Positions 51,738 to 59,884 of a stretch of DNA of 64,000 bases are shown here, in pieces; within the stretch, counting starts at the first letter, position 1; each line of letters begins with the position of its first letter. Below the pieces are notes generated by a model, which was not told where the DNA came from, did not search any database, and worked only from the letters and a program-made list of their open reading frames with translations. Source of the DNA: Streptomyces aurantiacus (GTDB lineage: Bacteria; Actinomycetota; Actinomycetes; Streptomycetales; Streptomycetaceae); assembly GCF_001418335.1 (NCBI RefSeq), contig NZ_LIPP01000110.1:59826-123825 (forward strand), given 5' to 3'. The translations under genes were made by a program, and so were the position numbers.

Positions 51738-52093
51738 TCTTGAGCTTCCTCCTCCGAAGGTCGACGCTCACGCGCGGGCACCTCGGCACGCGTGCCCTGC
51801 AGTTCGGCGACGTGTGCGCGCAACTCGGCGTTCTCCCGGACGAGTTCGTCGCGGCCGGCGCGGGAGGACAGTTGCGGATCGGTCTCCCACCAGTCGATCC
51901 CCATCTCCTTGGCCTTGTCGACGGAGGCGACGATGAGCCGCAGTTTGATGGTGAGCAGTTCGATGTCGAGGAGGTTGATGCGGATGTCGCCCGCGATCAC
52001 GATGCCCTTGTCCAGCACCCGTTCGAGGATGTCCGCGAGGTTGGCGCCGCCGCCGTGGCCGTAGGGGTCGGGGAAGCGCTGGGCCGTGGTCAT
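51734..52093 (-). CDS. gvpJ: Gas vesicle protein GvpJ (GvpA/J family)
   Basis: The 119-residue product has the GvpA/J core: LADILERVLDKGIVIAGDIRINLLDIELLTIKLRLIVASVDKAKEMGIDWWE (in parts), with a longer charged C-terminal tail. GvpJ forms the conical tips of vesicles or nucleates them. Order and overlaps match the Streptomyces gvp operon. Confidence 0.92.
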   Translation of the reverse strand: MTTAQRFPDPYGHGGGANLADILERVLDKGIVIAGDIRINLLDIELLTIKLRLIVASVDKAKEMGIDWWETDPQLSSRAGRDELVRENAELRAHVAELQGTRAEVPARERRPSEEEAQE

Positions 52094-53199
52094 CGACGGC
52101 CCCGGGTGCCGGCGGGCTCACGTTCACGTTCGTCCACGTCCTCCGCGTCCGCGTCCTCCACGTCCGCGTCCTCGGCGACAGCTTCCGCTTCCTCCGCTTC
52201 CTCCGCCTCCTCCGGCTCGTCCTCTTCCTCGTACGCCTCCTCGCCCTCATCCTCGTACTCGTCCTCCGGAACCTCTTCGTACTCGGAGGACTCCTCGTTC
52301 TCCGGAGGCGCCTCTTCCTCCGTTTCCTCCGTTTCCTCCGCGAGCGCGTCCTCGTGGCTCGTGACCACCTCGCCGTCGCGGATCTCGCCGCGCCAGCCGT
52401 CCTCGGCCTCGCCCTTGAGCGTGGTGAACCGGGCGAAGTTCTTGAGGTCGAGGCGTGCCCTGCGGCCCTGGGCGCGCCAGATGTTGCCGGTCTTCTCGAA
52501 CAGCCCCTTGGGGTAGTACTCGATGACCAGCAGGACGCGGGTGAGGTTCTCGGCCAGCGAGTGGAAGGTGACGACGCCCTTCGTGGTGCCCTTGGCGCCC
52601 TCCGACGTCCAGCTGATCCGCTGGTCCGCCACCTGCTCGGTGGTGTGGGCCTTCCAGCTGCGGCTGGACCAGAAGATCTTCATCTGCCAGTCGGACGACG
52701 TGTCGTCGGCGCGGTTCGCGCTCTTGACGCCCTTGGCGAAGGTGCTGAAGTCCTGGTACTGGGTCCACTGGTCGTACGCCGTGCGCAGCGGCACACCGAC
52801 GTCGATGAACTCGATGATGACGGTCGGCTTCTGGCCGGCACCGCCCTTGCGCCTGCCCTTGCCTCCGGTCAGGTTCTTGAACGCGCCCACCACGCCGTCC
52901 TTGGCCCGGCCCGCGCCCAGCTCCAGCGCGGACCTCACCGGACCCTTGCCGTCGGCCAGCTTGCGTCCGCCGTCGAGAGCGAGCTTGGCGAAGCCGGGGC
53001 TGTTGCCCGACGCCACGTCGTTGAGCTTGCCCGTCGTCTCGCCGAGCTTGTGTCCGACTCCGACCAGCAGTCGCTGGGTCTGGGCGGCCAGGTACGCCTG
53101 GACCTCCGCCTTGAGCCGGTCGGCCGCCTCGCTCCGGGCGACGGAGGTCAGCGGGTTGCTCTTGGCCTGCTCGGTCGCGGACCCGAGGGTGTCAGTCAT
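52090..53199 (-). CDS. gvpZ: Gas vesicle cluster protein GvpZ (SRPBCC family, acidic tail)
   Basis: The 369-residue product has an SRPBCC/polyketide-cyclase-like domain (IEFIDVGVPLRTAYDQWTQYQDFSTFAKGVKS, FTTLKGEAEDGWRGEI) after a helical N-terminus. It ends in an extremely acidic tail (about residues 290-360) of Glu- and Asp-rich repeats. GvpZ is an actinobacterial gvp protein of unknown role. Its tail is strikingly opposite in charge to that of GvpY. It overlaps gvpY by eight bases. Confidence 0.85.
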   Translation of the reverse strand: MTDTLGSATEQAKSNPLTSVARSEAADRLKAEVQAYLAAQTQRLLVGVGHKLGETTGKLNDVASGNSPGFAKLALDGGRKLADGKGPVRSALELGAGRAKDGVVGAFKNLTGGKGRRKGGAGQKPTVIIEFIDVGVPLRTAYDQWTQYQDFSTFAKGVKSANRADDTSSDWQMKIFWSSRSWKAHTTEQVADQRISWTSEGAKGTTKGVVTFHSLAENLTRVLLVIEYYPKGLFEKTGNIWRAQGRRARLDLKNFARFTTLKGEAEDGWRGEIRDGEVVTSHEDALAEETEETEEEAPPENEESSEYEEVPEDEYEDEGEEAYEEEDEPEEAEEAEEAEAVAEDADVEDADAEDVDEREREPAGTRGRR

Positions 53200-53800
53200 C
53201 GTCGCCGCCTCCCCTCGTCGTACGGGCCCGCGGCACGCGGCGCCCTGCCGTCTTCGCCGCGGCTGTCTTCTTGGCCGGAGCCTTCTTCGCGGCCGTCGCC
53301 GCCGTCTTCTTGGCCGCGGTCTTCTTGGCGGGTGCCTTCTTCGCTGATGCCTTCTTCGCCGGGGCCTTCGTGGCGGGGCTCCGCTTCTCGGCGGCCTTCT
53401 TCGCGGGAGCCTTCTTCGCGGGAGCCCGCCCGTCGTCCTCTTCGTACTCGTCTTCGTACTCGTCGTACTCGTCGTCCGGGACCACGCCCGCGAGCTGGTC
53501 CTTCACCTGAGCGGTCCGGCCGTGCAGCCGGTCGGCGAGACCCGTGATCTGCCGCTCGACGAGTGCCCCGGAGGCGGCCTTGCCCACCCCGCGCAGGTCC
53601 TGGCGCAGCTGGTCCCCGATCTCCTTGAACTGCGGATTGTTCTGCAGCTGTTGGGTGACCAGTTCCCCGAGCGCCCGTGGGCTGAGGTGCATCCGCTTGC
53701 CGGCCACCATGGTTCCTACGGCGAACGCCAGCTTCATCTTCTTGGTACGTCCGAGGACGTATCCGGCCCCTACGGCGAGGCCGAGCCCCAGTCGGTTCAT
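53192..53800 (-). CDS. gvpY: Gas vesicle cluster protein GvpY (histone-H1-like basic tail)
   Basis: The 202-residue product has a hydrophobic N-terminus (GLGLAVGAGYVLGRTKKMKLAFAVG) and a helical middle with QLQNNPQFKEIGDQLR. After an acidic spacer (DDEYDEYEDEYEEDDG) comes a lysine-alanine-proline-rich C-terminal half with APAKKAPAKKA-type repeats, like histone H1 or HU tails. The role in vesicles is unknown. It overlaps gvpG by four bases. Confidence 0.85.
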   Translation of the reverse strand: MNRLGLGLAVGAGYVLGRTKKMKLAFAVGTMVAGKRMHLSPRALGELVTQQLQNNPQFKEIGDQLRQDLRGVGKAASGALVERQITGLADRLHGRTAQVKDQLAGVVPDDEYDEYEDEYEEDDGRAPAKKAPAKKAAEKRSPATKAPAKKASAKKAPAKKTAAKKTAATAAKKAPAKKTAAAKTAGRRVPRARTTRGGGDDD

Positions 53801-54063
53801 CGTGTCGTCCCGTTGTCGCCCGTTCCCGTACCCCTGGTCATGGCTACCTCCAGCCTGTCGAGGAGTTCGTCCTCCATCCGGTCGAACTCCGCTTCGTCGA
53901 TCTCGCCGGCCTCAAGGCGCTCCTCCAGAGCGCCGAGCTCGGCACGGACCGCCGCCGGGTCGTAGAACTGACGCTCGGCCTCGTTCACCACCTGCTTCAT
54001 CGCCCAGAGGCTGCCGCGCACGGGGGCGAACGGCAGCATCAGGACCTCTCCGATCAACCCCAT
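53797..54063 (-). CDS. gvpG: Gas vesicle protein GvpG
   Basis: The 88-residue product begins MGLIGEVLMLPFAPVRGSLWAMKQV, the conserved GvpG start, followed by a coiled-coil-like helix (RAELGALEERLEAGEIDEAEFDRMEDELLDRLE). GvpG is an accessory protein required for assembly. It lies 27 bases after gvpF. Confidence 0.92.
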   Translation of the reverse strand: MGLIGEVLMLPFAPVRGSLWAMKQVVNEAERQFYDPAAVRAELGALEERLEAGEIDEAEFDRMEDELLDRLEVAMTRGTGTGDNGTTR

Positions 54064-54090
54064 GCCTTCAACTCCTCCGCCTCGGCTGTC

Positions 54091-54849
54091 TCAGTTGTCC
54101 GTCTCGGCGGGCTCAGCGGGCTCGGAAGGGCCCGGCTCGACGAAGCTGTACGGCGGCAGCGGTCCGTGGACCCGCAGATCGAGATGCGGGTGTCCCTTGC
54201 GGACCTCTTCGACGGTGGCGATGAACGTCTCGGCCGACTCGCGGTCCACGAGGAACGACAGGTTGGCCAGCCATCCGGTGGACTCCGGCCCCGCGCTCAC
54301 GGCGGCGGCGGCCGGCTCCAGGGCCTGCTGGATCTCGGCGGCGTCCTCGGCCTCGCGGTTCTTCACCGCGGCGACCACCATCTCGCCGAGCCTCAGCCGG
54401 TCGTCGTAGCCGCCGCCGCCCGCGGCCCGGTTGGCCTCGGTGAGGGCCCGGACCTCCGGGTTCTCGGACATCACCCGGTGCAGGACGGCCTCTTCGTCGT
54501 GTGTGGCCTTGACGTTGTACTCGACCTTGCCCGCCAGCGCTCGGAGGCGCTCCTTGAAGTGGTCGCCGCGCTCGGCCAGGACGCCGGCCACGGCCGCGTC
54601 GTCGGGCGAGACACTGCCGAACCGCATGGGCAGCACCGGACCGCCCGCACCGGTCTCGGCCAGTACGTTCTGATGGGCGAGCAGGTCCCTGCGCTTGGGG
54701 CGCAGTCCTTCGGGCGCGTCACTGACGACGGCGGCGAGGTCGCCCTCCTTGATGACGCGCACCTCCTGTGCCGGGTCGCCGACGCCTCCCATGCCGTCGG
54801 GGAGCGCAGGATGCGAACCGGCGGTGATGCCGTAGACGTACGTGCTCAC
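54091..54849 (-). CDS. gvpF: Gas vesicle protein GvpF (GvpF/L family)
   Basis: The 252-residue product starts STYVYGITAGSHPALPDGMGGVGDP and contains VLPMRFGSVSPDD, then LSFLVDRESAETFIATVEEV, typical of GvpF. It interacts with the gas-facing surface during early assembly in studied species. Its ATG overlaps the stop of gvpA by four bases. Confidence 0.93.
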   Translation of the reverse strand: MSTYVYGITAGSHPALPDGMGGVGDPAQEVRVIKEGDLAAVVSDAPEGLRPKRRDLLAHQNVLAETGAGGPVLPMRFGSVSPDDAAVAGVLAERGDHFKERLRALAGKVEYNVKATHDEEAVLHRVMSENPEVRALTEANRAAGGGGYDDRLRLGEMVVAAVKNREAEDAAEIQQALEPAAAAVSAGPESTGWLANLSFLVDRESAETFIATVEEVRKGHPHLDLRVHGPLPPYSFVEPGPSEPAEPAETDN

Positions 54850-55298
54850 TCCTGCTCCTCCTTCCGGCGCGAGGCGGTGGTGGACTTGCGGGCCCGCGGC
54901 CGCGACTCGGACCGGGACTCCTCACGCGGCTCCTCACGGGACTGCTCGCGGGACTGCTTGAACGCGTCCGAGATGGTCTCGGCGGCGCCGGACAGCGCCC
55001 CCTTGGACTTGCCGCGCGCGCCGGACTCGGTGATGTCACCGACCAGGTCGGGCAGTCCGGGGCTGCGCTTGGGCCCGGCCTCCAGGTCGAGCCGGTTGCA
55101 CGCCTCGGCGAAGCGCAGATAGGTGTCGACGCTCGCGATGACGACACGGACGTCGATCTTGAGGATCTCGATGCCGACGAGGGAGACCCGGATGAAGGCG
55201 TCGATGACGAGCCCCCGATCGAGAACGAGCTCCAGTACGTCGTAGAGGCCGCTGGAGCCGCCTCCACCACCGGTTTGCTGTGCCGGGACAACGGTCAT
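54846..55298 (-). CDS. gvpA: Gas vesicle structural protein GvpA
   Basis: The 150-residue product has the GvpA core: GLYDVLELVLDRGLVIDAFIRVSLVGIEILKIDVRVVIASVDTYLRFAEACNRL (in parts). It is followed by a long charged tail rich in Arg, Glu and Ser (about residues 95-150), longer than cyanobacterial GvpA but usual in Streptomyces. GvpA forms the ribbed shell. It lies 73 bases after gvpO, so a separate ribosome-binding site is likely. Confidence 0.93.
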   Translation of the reverse strand: MTVVPAQQTGGGGGSSGLYDVLELVLDRGLVIDAFIRVSLVGIEILKIDVRVVIASVDTYLRFAEACNRLDLEAGPKRSPGLPDLVGDITESGARGKSKGALSGAAETISDAFKQSREQSREEPREESRSESRPRARKSTTASRRKEEQE

Positions 55299-55371
55299 GC
55301 CGACCGGCCCTCCTTGCCTGTTGGGATGAGAAGTCTGTTGTGATGTGCGGAAGTGCGGGCGGGTAGGCGGT

Positions 55372-55752
55372 CTACCGGCCGCCGATCCTGCGTGTGTCGG
55401 CCCGCCCGCGTTCGTAACGGCGGACCCGCCGGTACGCGGTGAGCTCGCCGCGCGGGTCGAGGGTCACCTCGTAGCTCGCGAGCAGGCTCATCGTGTCGGG
55501 GACCCGGACGAGTTCCAGGACCTCGATCTCCAGCGTCCAGCCGTCCTCGGTGCGTGCGAACGACGACACCGACTCGGCCGTCATGCCGGTCAGTTCGGCG
55601 AGCTGTCCGCGCGCCTGGCGCAGTACGTCCATGGGACCCAGCTCGTCGTCCGTCGTGTCGTGCTGCTTGCCCTTGGCCGAGTCCGGTGAACTCTGTGGGC
55701 GTGATGTGTTGGATGTGTCGGATGTATTGGATGTCTTGGATGTGTTCGACAT
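55372..55752 (-). CDS. gvpO: Gas vesicle protein GvpO
   Basis: The 126-residue product has the GvpO region: VLRQARGQLAELTGMTAESVSSFARTEDGWTLEIEVLELVRVPDTMSLLASYEVTLDPRGEL (in parts). Its N-terminus is a run of Asn/Lys/Asp-Thr-Ser triplets encoded by a nine-base tandem repeat (55702-55749). GvpO has a regulatory or assembly role. It is the first gene of the gvp operon. ATG 55752 has GAGGTGG upstream; TTG 55764 is the alternative. Confidence 0.9.
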   Translation of the reverse strand: MSNTSKTSNTSDTSNTSRPQSSPDSAKGKQHDTTDDELGPMDVLRQARGQLAELTGMTAESVSSFARTEDGWTLEIEVLELVRVPDTMSLLASYEVTLDPRGELTAYRRVRRYERGRADTRRIGGR

Positions 55753-55770
55753 GGCCACCTCCAACTCCGA

Positions 55771-55795
55771 GTGGCCCGGCGAACGTTGACCAAAC
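55771..55795 (-). promoter_or_regulatory. Weak SigB-type promoter candidate for the gvp operon
   Basis: On the minus strand GTTT, 15 bases, then GGCCAC resembles GNNT-N15-GGGTAY with two mismatches in the -10. It lies about 19 bases before gvpO. The gvp genes of related species have been linked to sigma-B and osmotic stress; the match here is poor and this is only a hint. Confidence 0.25.
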
Positions 55796-55812
55796 CTGCG
55801 CGTGTCCGTGGC

Positions 55813-56796
55813 TCAGCCGCGCAGGGCGTCCAGCCGGCGTCTGGCGGGCCCGAGCGCGCGCCCGCCGCGCGGCAGCCCCGACCAGGGTTCGGTGCGGGCC
55901 TGGTCGAGCGCGTCGGCGATCGTCCAGCGGCGGGGGCCGAGTTCCGGTTCGTCGAGCTGCTCCCAGGTGACGGGCATGGCGACCGGGGCGCCCGGCCTGG
56001 CGCGGACGGTGAAGGGGGCGACCGTGGTCTGGGCGTAGGCGTTGCGCTGGATGTCCAGATAGAGCCGGTCACCGCGGTCCTTCTTGCGGGCCTGGGTGGT
56101 GAGCCGGTCGGGGTGTGCCTCGGCGAGCGTGTCGGCGACGTCCTTGGCGAAGGTGTGCACCTCGTCGAAGTCGTGGCGCCCGTTGAGCGCTACGACGACG
56201 TGCAGTCCGCGCGAGCCGGTGGTCATCAGGGCGGCGGGCAGGCCGAGTTGGTCGAGGAGTTCACCGAGGAGCCGGGCGGTGTCGCGTACCGGTTCGAAGT
56301 CGTCGGTGGCGGGGTCGAGGTCGAAGACCAGCCGGTCGGGCCGGTCGACCGCACCGCCGGACGGATCGCCGGCCGCATCGCCGGACGTCCCGTCGGCCGG
56401 ACCGCCGGTCGAGACGCGGGCGAGCCATCGGTGCAGGGTCAGGCAGGCCTGGTCGGCGAGGTAGACGAGGGTCGCGGTGTCCTCGCACACGGGGTGCAGG
56501 ACCGTGCCGCCCTCCTTGGGCACCTCGACCCGGCCGATCCAGTCCGGATAGTGGCCCTGGACGTTCTTCTGCATGAACCTGGGCCCGTCGAGCCCGTCCG
56601 GGTACCGCTCCAGCATCAGGGGCCGCCCCCGCAGGTGCGGCAGCATGAACGGGGCGATCTCCTGGTGGTACGCGACGAGGTCCGCCTTCGTGTACTCCTT
56701 GGCCCCTCCCCCGCCGGGGAACAGCACCTTGTCCGGCCGGTGCACCTCGACGGTGCGCCGGCCCGCGCGTACGGTCCGGGCGCCGCCGGCGGTCAT
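55813..56796 (-). CDS. LigD polymerase-domain protein (non-homologous end-joining type)
   Basis: The 327-residue product is the archaeo-eukaryotic primase-like domain of LigD: VHRPDKVLFPGGGGAKEYTKADLVAYH, RLVFDLDPATDDFEPV (Asp-x-Asp metal motif), TGSRGLHVVVAL and RLYLDIQRNAYAQTTVAPFTVRARPGAPVAMPVTWEQ. In bacterial end joining it fills gaps beside Ku and the ligase. It lacks ligase and nuclease domains. A low-complexity Gly/Asp/Pro insert sits at about residues 129-152. Its ATG overlaps the stop of the transketolase gene (ATGA). No Ku gene is in the window. Confidence 0.88.
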   Translation of the reverse strand: MTAGGARTVRAGRRTVEVHRPDKVLFPGGGGAKEYTKADLVAYHQEIAPFMLPHLRGRPLMLERYPDGLDGPRFMQKNVQGHYPDWIGRVEVPKEGGTVLHPVCEDTATLVYLADQACLTLHRWLARVSTGGPADGTSGDAAGDPSGGAVDRPDRLVFDLDPATDDFEPVRDTARLLGELLDQLGLPAALMTTGSRGLHVVVALNGRHDFDEVHTFAKDVADTLAEAHPDRLTTQARKKDRGDRLYLDIQRNAYAQTTVAPFTVRARPGAPVAMPVTWEQLDEPELGPRRWTIADALDQARTEPWSGLPRGGRALGPARRRLDALRG

Positions 56797-58637
56797 CGCA
56801 CGACGGCGTTCTCGACCAGCAGCTTCGCCGCGGCCACGATCGACTCGGCGTCGATGCCGGCCGCGTGCAACTGCTCGGCCGGGGTGGCCGAGCCGGGCAT
56901 CATGCGTACGGCGAGGCGGACCAGGCGCGGTGTGGGGCGGCCGTCGAGGAAGGCGTCCAGGACGGCGTCGCCGATGCCGCCCTGCTCGTGGTGGTCCTCG
57001 ACGGTGAGCAGGCAGCCGGTCCGCTCGGCGGCCTCACGCAGCGTCTCCAGGTCGACGGGCTTGACGGAGTACAGGTCGACGACCCGCACGGGGATGCCGT
57101 CGGCGGCGAGCGCGTCCGCGGCCTTCAGCGCCTCGTGCACGGTCACTCCGGCGGCGACGACGGTCAGCCGGTCGTCCTCCGAGGCCCGCAGCACCTTGCT
57201 GCCGCCGACGGGGAACTCCTCGTCGGGGCCGTACAGGACGGGCATGCCGCCGCGCGAGGTGCGCAGATAGCGGATGCCTTCCAGGTCCGCCATCGTGGCG
57301 ACGAGCCTGGCCGTCTGGTTGGCGTCGCACGGGTAGAGCACGGTCGAGTCGAACACCGCCCGGAACATGGCCAGATCCTCGACGCCCATCTGCGAGGGCC
57401 CGTCCTCGCCGATGGCGACGCCCGCGTGCGAGCCGACGAGGTTGATGCCCGCGCCGCTGACCGCCGCCATCCGGACGAAATCGTGGGCGCGGGTCAGGAA
57501 CGCGGCGAAGCTCGACGCGAACGGCACCCGGCCGCGCGTGGCGAGCCCCACGGCGGCGGCGACGAGCTGCTGTTCGGCGATGTAGCACTCGAAGAACCGG
57601 TCGGGGTGTTCCTTGGCGAAGAACTCGGCGCGGGTCGAGTCGCTCACCTCGCCGTCGAGGGCGACGACGTCCTCGCGCGCGGTGCCGAGCGCGGCGAGCG
57701 CCTTGCCGTACGCGTCACGGGTGGCGACCTCGTCACCGGTCTCCCAGCGGGGCAGCTCCAGGTGTCCGGCGCTCGCCGCGTGCGGCGTCCTCGCGTCGGG
57801 CGGCTGCTGGACCTCGACGTGCAGGTCGCGCACCCCGCCGAGTTCCCCGATCGCCTCGTCGGCGTCGGGCAGCGGCTTGCCGTGCAGGCCCTCGCGGTCC
57901 TCGACGGCCGCGACGCCCTTGCCCTTGAGGGTGCGGGCCAGGATCGCGGTCGGCTGTCCGGCCGTGGACACTGCTTCTCCGTACGCCCGCTCGATGGCGT
58001 CGACGTCATGGCCGTCGACCTCGACGGTGTGCCAGCCGAAGGCCTGGAAGCGGCGGGCGTACGCGTCGAGGTCGTGGCCGTGCCGGGTCGGGCCGCGCTG
58101 GCCGAGCCGGTTGACGTCCACGATCGCGGTGAGGTTGTCCAGCTGCTCGTACCCGGCGTGCTCGGCGGCCTCCCAGACGGAGCCCTCGGCCAGCTCGCTG
58201 TCGCCGCACAGCACCCACACGCGGTAGTCCGCCCGGTCGAGCCGCTTGCCGGCCAGGGCGATGCCGACGCCGACGGGCAGTCCCTGGCCCAGCGATCCGG
58301 TGGCGGTCTCCACCCATGGCAGGCGGCGCGGCGTCGGGTGCCCTTCGAGCCGGCTGCCCAGCGTGCGGAAGGTCAGCAGTTCGCTGTCGTCGATGGCCCC
58401 GGCGGCCTTGTACGCGGCGTACAGCAGGGGCGAGGCGTGTCCCTTGGAGAGTACGAAGCGGTCGTTGCCCGGATGGGAGGGCCGCCCGAAGTCGTAGCGG
58501 AACTGCCGGGCGAGCAGGACGGCCATGAGGTCGGCGGCGGACATCGAGGAGGTGGGATGCCCGGAGCCCGCCGCGGCGGCCGCGCGCACGCTGTCGACGC
58601 GCAGCTGCTGCCCCAGTTCGGTGAGAGGGGTGTTCAT
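56793..58637 (-). CDS. Transketolase
   Basis: The 614-residue enzyme has the thiamine pyrophosphate region (GSGHPTSSMSAADLMAVLL, VLCGDSELAEGSVWEAAEHAGYEQLDNLTAIVDVNRLGQ) and the pyrimidine/C-terminal domains (FECYIAEQQLVAAAVGLATRGRVPF, EDGPSQMGVEDLAMFRA). It transfers two-carbon units between sugar phosphates in the pentose phosphate pathway. It is shorter than canonical housekeeping transketolase (about 690 residues), more like the animal-type form. ATG 58637 follows GAAGGA. It is coupled to the LigD-polymerase gene and divergent from an LLM oxidoreductase. Confidence 0.92.
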   Translation of the reverse strand: MNTPLTELGQQLRVDSVRAAAAAGSGHPTSSMSAADLMAVLLARQFRYDFGRPSHPGNDRFVLSKGHASPLLYAAYKAAGAIDDSELLTFRTLGSRLEGHPTPRRLPWVETATGSLGQGLPVGVGIALAGKRLDRADYRVWVLCGDSELAEGSVWEAAEHAGYEQLDNLTAIVDVNRLGQRGPTRHGHDLDAYARRFQAFGWHTVEVDGHDVDAIERAYGEAVSTAGQPTAILARTLKGKGVAAVEDREGLHGKPLPDADEAIGELGGVRDLHVEVQQPPDARTPHAASAGHLELPRWETGDEVATRDAYGKALAALGTAREDVVALDGEVSDSTRAEFFAKEHPDRFFECYIAEQQLVAAAVGLATRGRVPFASSFAAFLTRAHDFVRMAAVSGAGINLVGSHAGVAIGEDGPSQMGVEDLAMFRAVFDSTVLYPCDANQTARLVATMADLEGIRYLRTSRGGMPVLYGPDEEFPVGGSKVLRASEDDRLTVVAAGVTVHEALKAADALAADGIPVRVVDLYSVKPVDLETLREAAERTGCLLTVEDHHEQGGIGDAVLDAFLDGRPTPRLVRLAVRMMPGSATPAEQLHAAGIDAESIVAAAKLLVENAVVR

Positions 58638-58667
58638 GGTGTTCCTTCCACGGGAGGTACGGGGGTC

Positions 58668-58735
58668 CGGGATCCGGAACCGGGACGGGGACGGGGACGG
58701 GCAGTGGCACTGGGACTGGGCCCGGGACCGGGCCT
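58668..58735. repeat. GGGAC-type low-complexity tract
   Basis: The segment is a run of imperfect GGGACG and GGGACTGGGCCC units between the transketolase and LLM oxidoreductase genes. It may have G-quadruplex potential. The surrounding 229-base gap has no gene. Confidence 0.5.
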
Positions 58736-58866
58736 TCCGCGTCCCCCTGGCCGGGGTGCCCAAACGTCGTGCCCCCCGGTCGGCCGCGTTTCGCGCCAGG
58801 CCCCGGGGATACCCGCAGGACGGCCCTGACAGTGCCGTCAGTGCCGTCACGGAGGTGAGGTGCGAC

Positions 58867-59832
58867 ATGCCCGAATACGGCTATTTTCTTTCCTCCGAGG
58901 AGTTCGGCCCCTCGGACCTCGTCGAGCAGGCGCGGATGGCCGAACAGGCCGGGTTCCAGTCGTTGTGGATCTCGGACCACTACCACCCCTGGAACGACGC
59001 GCAGGGCCAGAGCCCCTTCGTCTGGTCGGTGATCGGCGCCCTGTCGGAGGCGGTGTCCCTGCCGATCACGACGGCGGTGACCTGTCCGACCGTCCGGATC
59101 CACCCGGCGGTGGTGGCGCAGGCGGCGGCGACCAGCGCGGTCATGACGGAGGGCCGCTTCCGGCTCGGTGTCGGCAGCGGCGAGGCGCTGAACGAGCACA
59201 TCCTCGGCGACGCCTGGCCGCCCACGCACATCCGTCTGGAGATGCTGGAGGAGGCCGTCCAGGTGATGCGCAAGCTCTTCACCGGCGAGGAGGTCAACCA
59301 CTCCGGGCCGCACTACACGGTCCACAACGCCCGCCTCTACACGGTCCCCGACGAGCCCGTGCCGATCGACGTGTCCGGTTTCGGCCCCGAGGCGACGGCT
59401 CTCGCGGCACGGGTCGGCGACGGCTTCGTCACCATGGCGCCGGACGAGTCGATGGTGGAGCAGTTCCGGCGGGGCGGCGGCGGTACGAAGCCGGTGAGCG
59501 GCGGAACGAAGGTCTGCTACGGCCTGGACCGCAACGAGGCCGTGCGTACGGTCCACCGGCTGTGGTCCAACCAGCTGCTGCCCGGCGAGATGGGGCAGGT
59601 GCTCCCCTCACCGAAGCACTTCGAGCAGCTGGAGCCGCTGGTCACGGAGAAGATGATCAGCGAGAACACGGTGTGCGGGGACGACCTCGACGAGCACGTC
59701 TCCGCGCTCGCAGCCTTCGCCGACGCGGGCTTCGACCACGTCTACGTCAACCAGATCGGCCCCGACCAGCGCGGCTTCTTCGACTTCTACCGTACGAAGG
59801 TGCTGCCGCGGCTCCAGGAGAGGATCCCCTGA
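58867..59832 (+). CDS. LLM-class F420-dependent oxidoreductase
   Basis: The 321-residue product has the luciferase-like fold of coenzyme F420 enzymes: EYGYFLSSEEFGPSDLVEQARMAEQAGFQSLWISDHYHPWN, GRFRLGVGSGEALNEHILGDAWPP, and AGFDHVYVNQIGPDQRGFFDFY. It resembles the glucose-6-phosphate-dehydrogenase-like F420 subgroup, which would fit the neighbouring transketolase. ATG 58867 follows GGAGGTGAGG. The substrate is inferred from family resemblance only. Confidence 0.88.
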   Translation: MPEYGYFLSSEEFGPSDLVEQARMAEQAGFQSLWISDHYHPWNDAQGQSPFVWSVIGALSEAVSLPITTAVTCPTVRIHPAVVAQAAATSAVMTEGRFRLGVGSGEALNEHILGDAWPPTHIRLEMLEEAVQVMRKLFTGEEVNHSGPHYTVHNARLYTVPDEPVPIDVSGFGPEATALAARVGDGFVTMAPDESMVEQFRRGGGGTKPVSGGTKVCYGLDRNEAVRTVHRLWSNQLLPGEMGQVLPSPKHFEQLEPLVTEKMISENTVCGDDLDEHVSALAAFADAGFDHVYVNQIGPDQRGFFDFYRTKVLPRLQERIP

Positions 59833-59884
59833 CCCCTGAGCGAGCGGGTACGGCGGAACGGGGAGCCGGGCGGCATCTCGGCGA

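Noticed and set aside
55702..55749. Regular short repeats as a possible CRISPR array
   Set aside because: Units are nine bases, in frame inside gvpO, with no spacers or cas genes.
56793..58637. Transketolase as part of a secondary metabolite cluster
   Set aside because: No biosynthetic core enzymes accompany it; neighbours are gas vesicle, repair and oxidoreductase genes.
58668..58735. G-rich tract as an origin of replication
   Set aside because: No DnaA boxes or AT-rich unwinding region are visible; it is simply low-complexity sequence.
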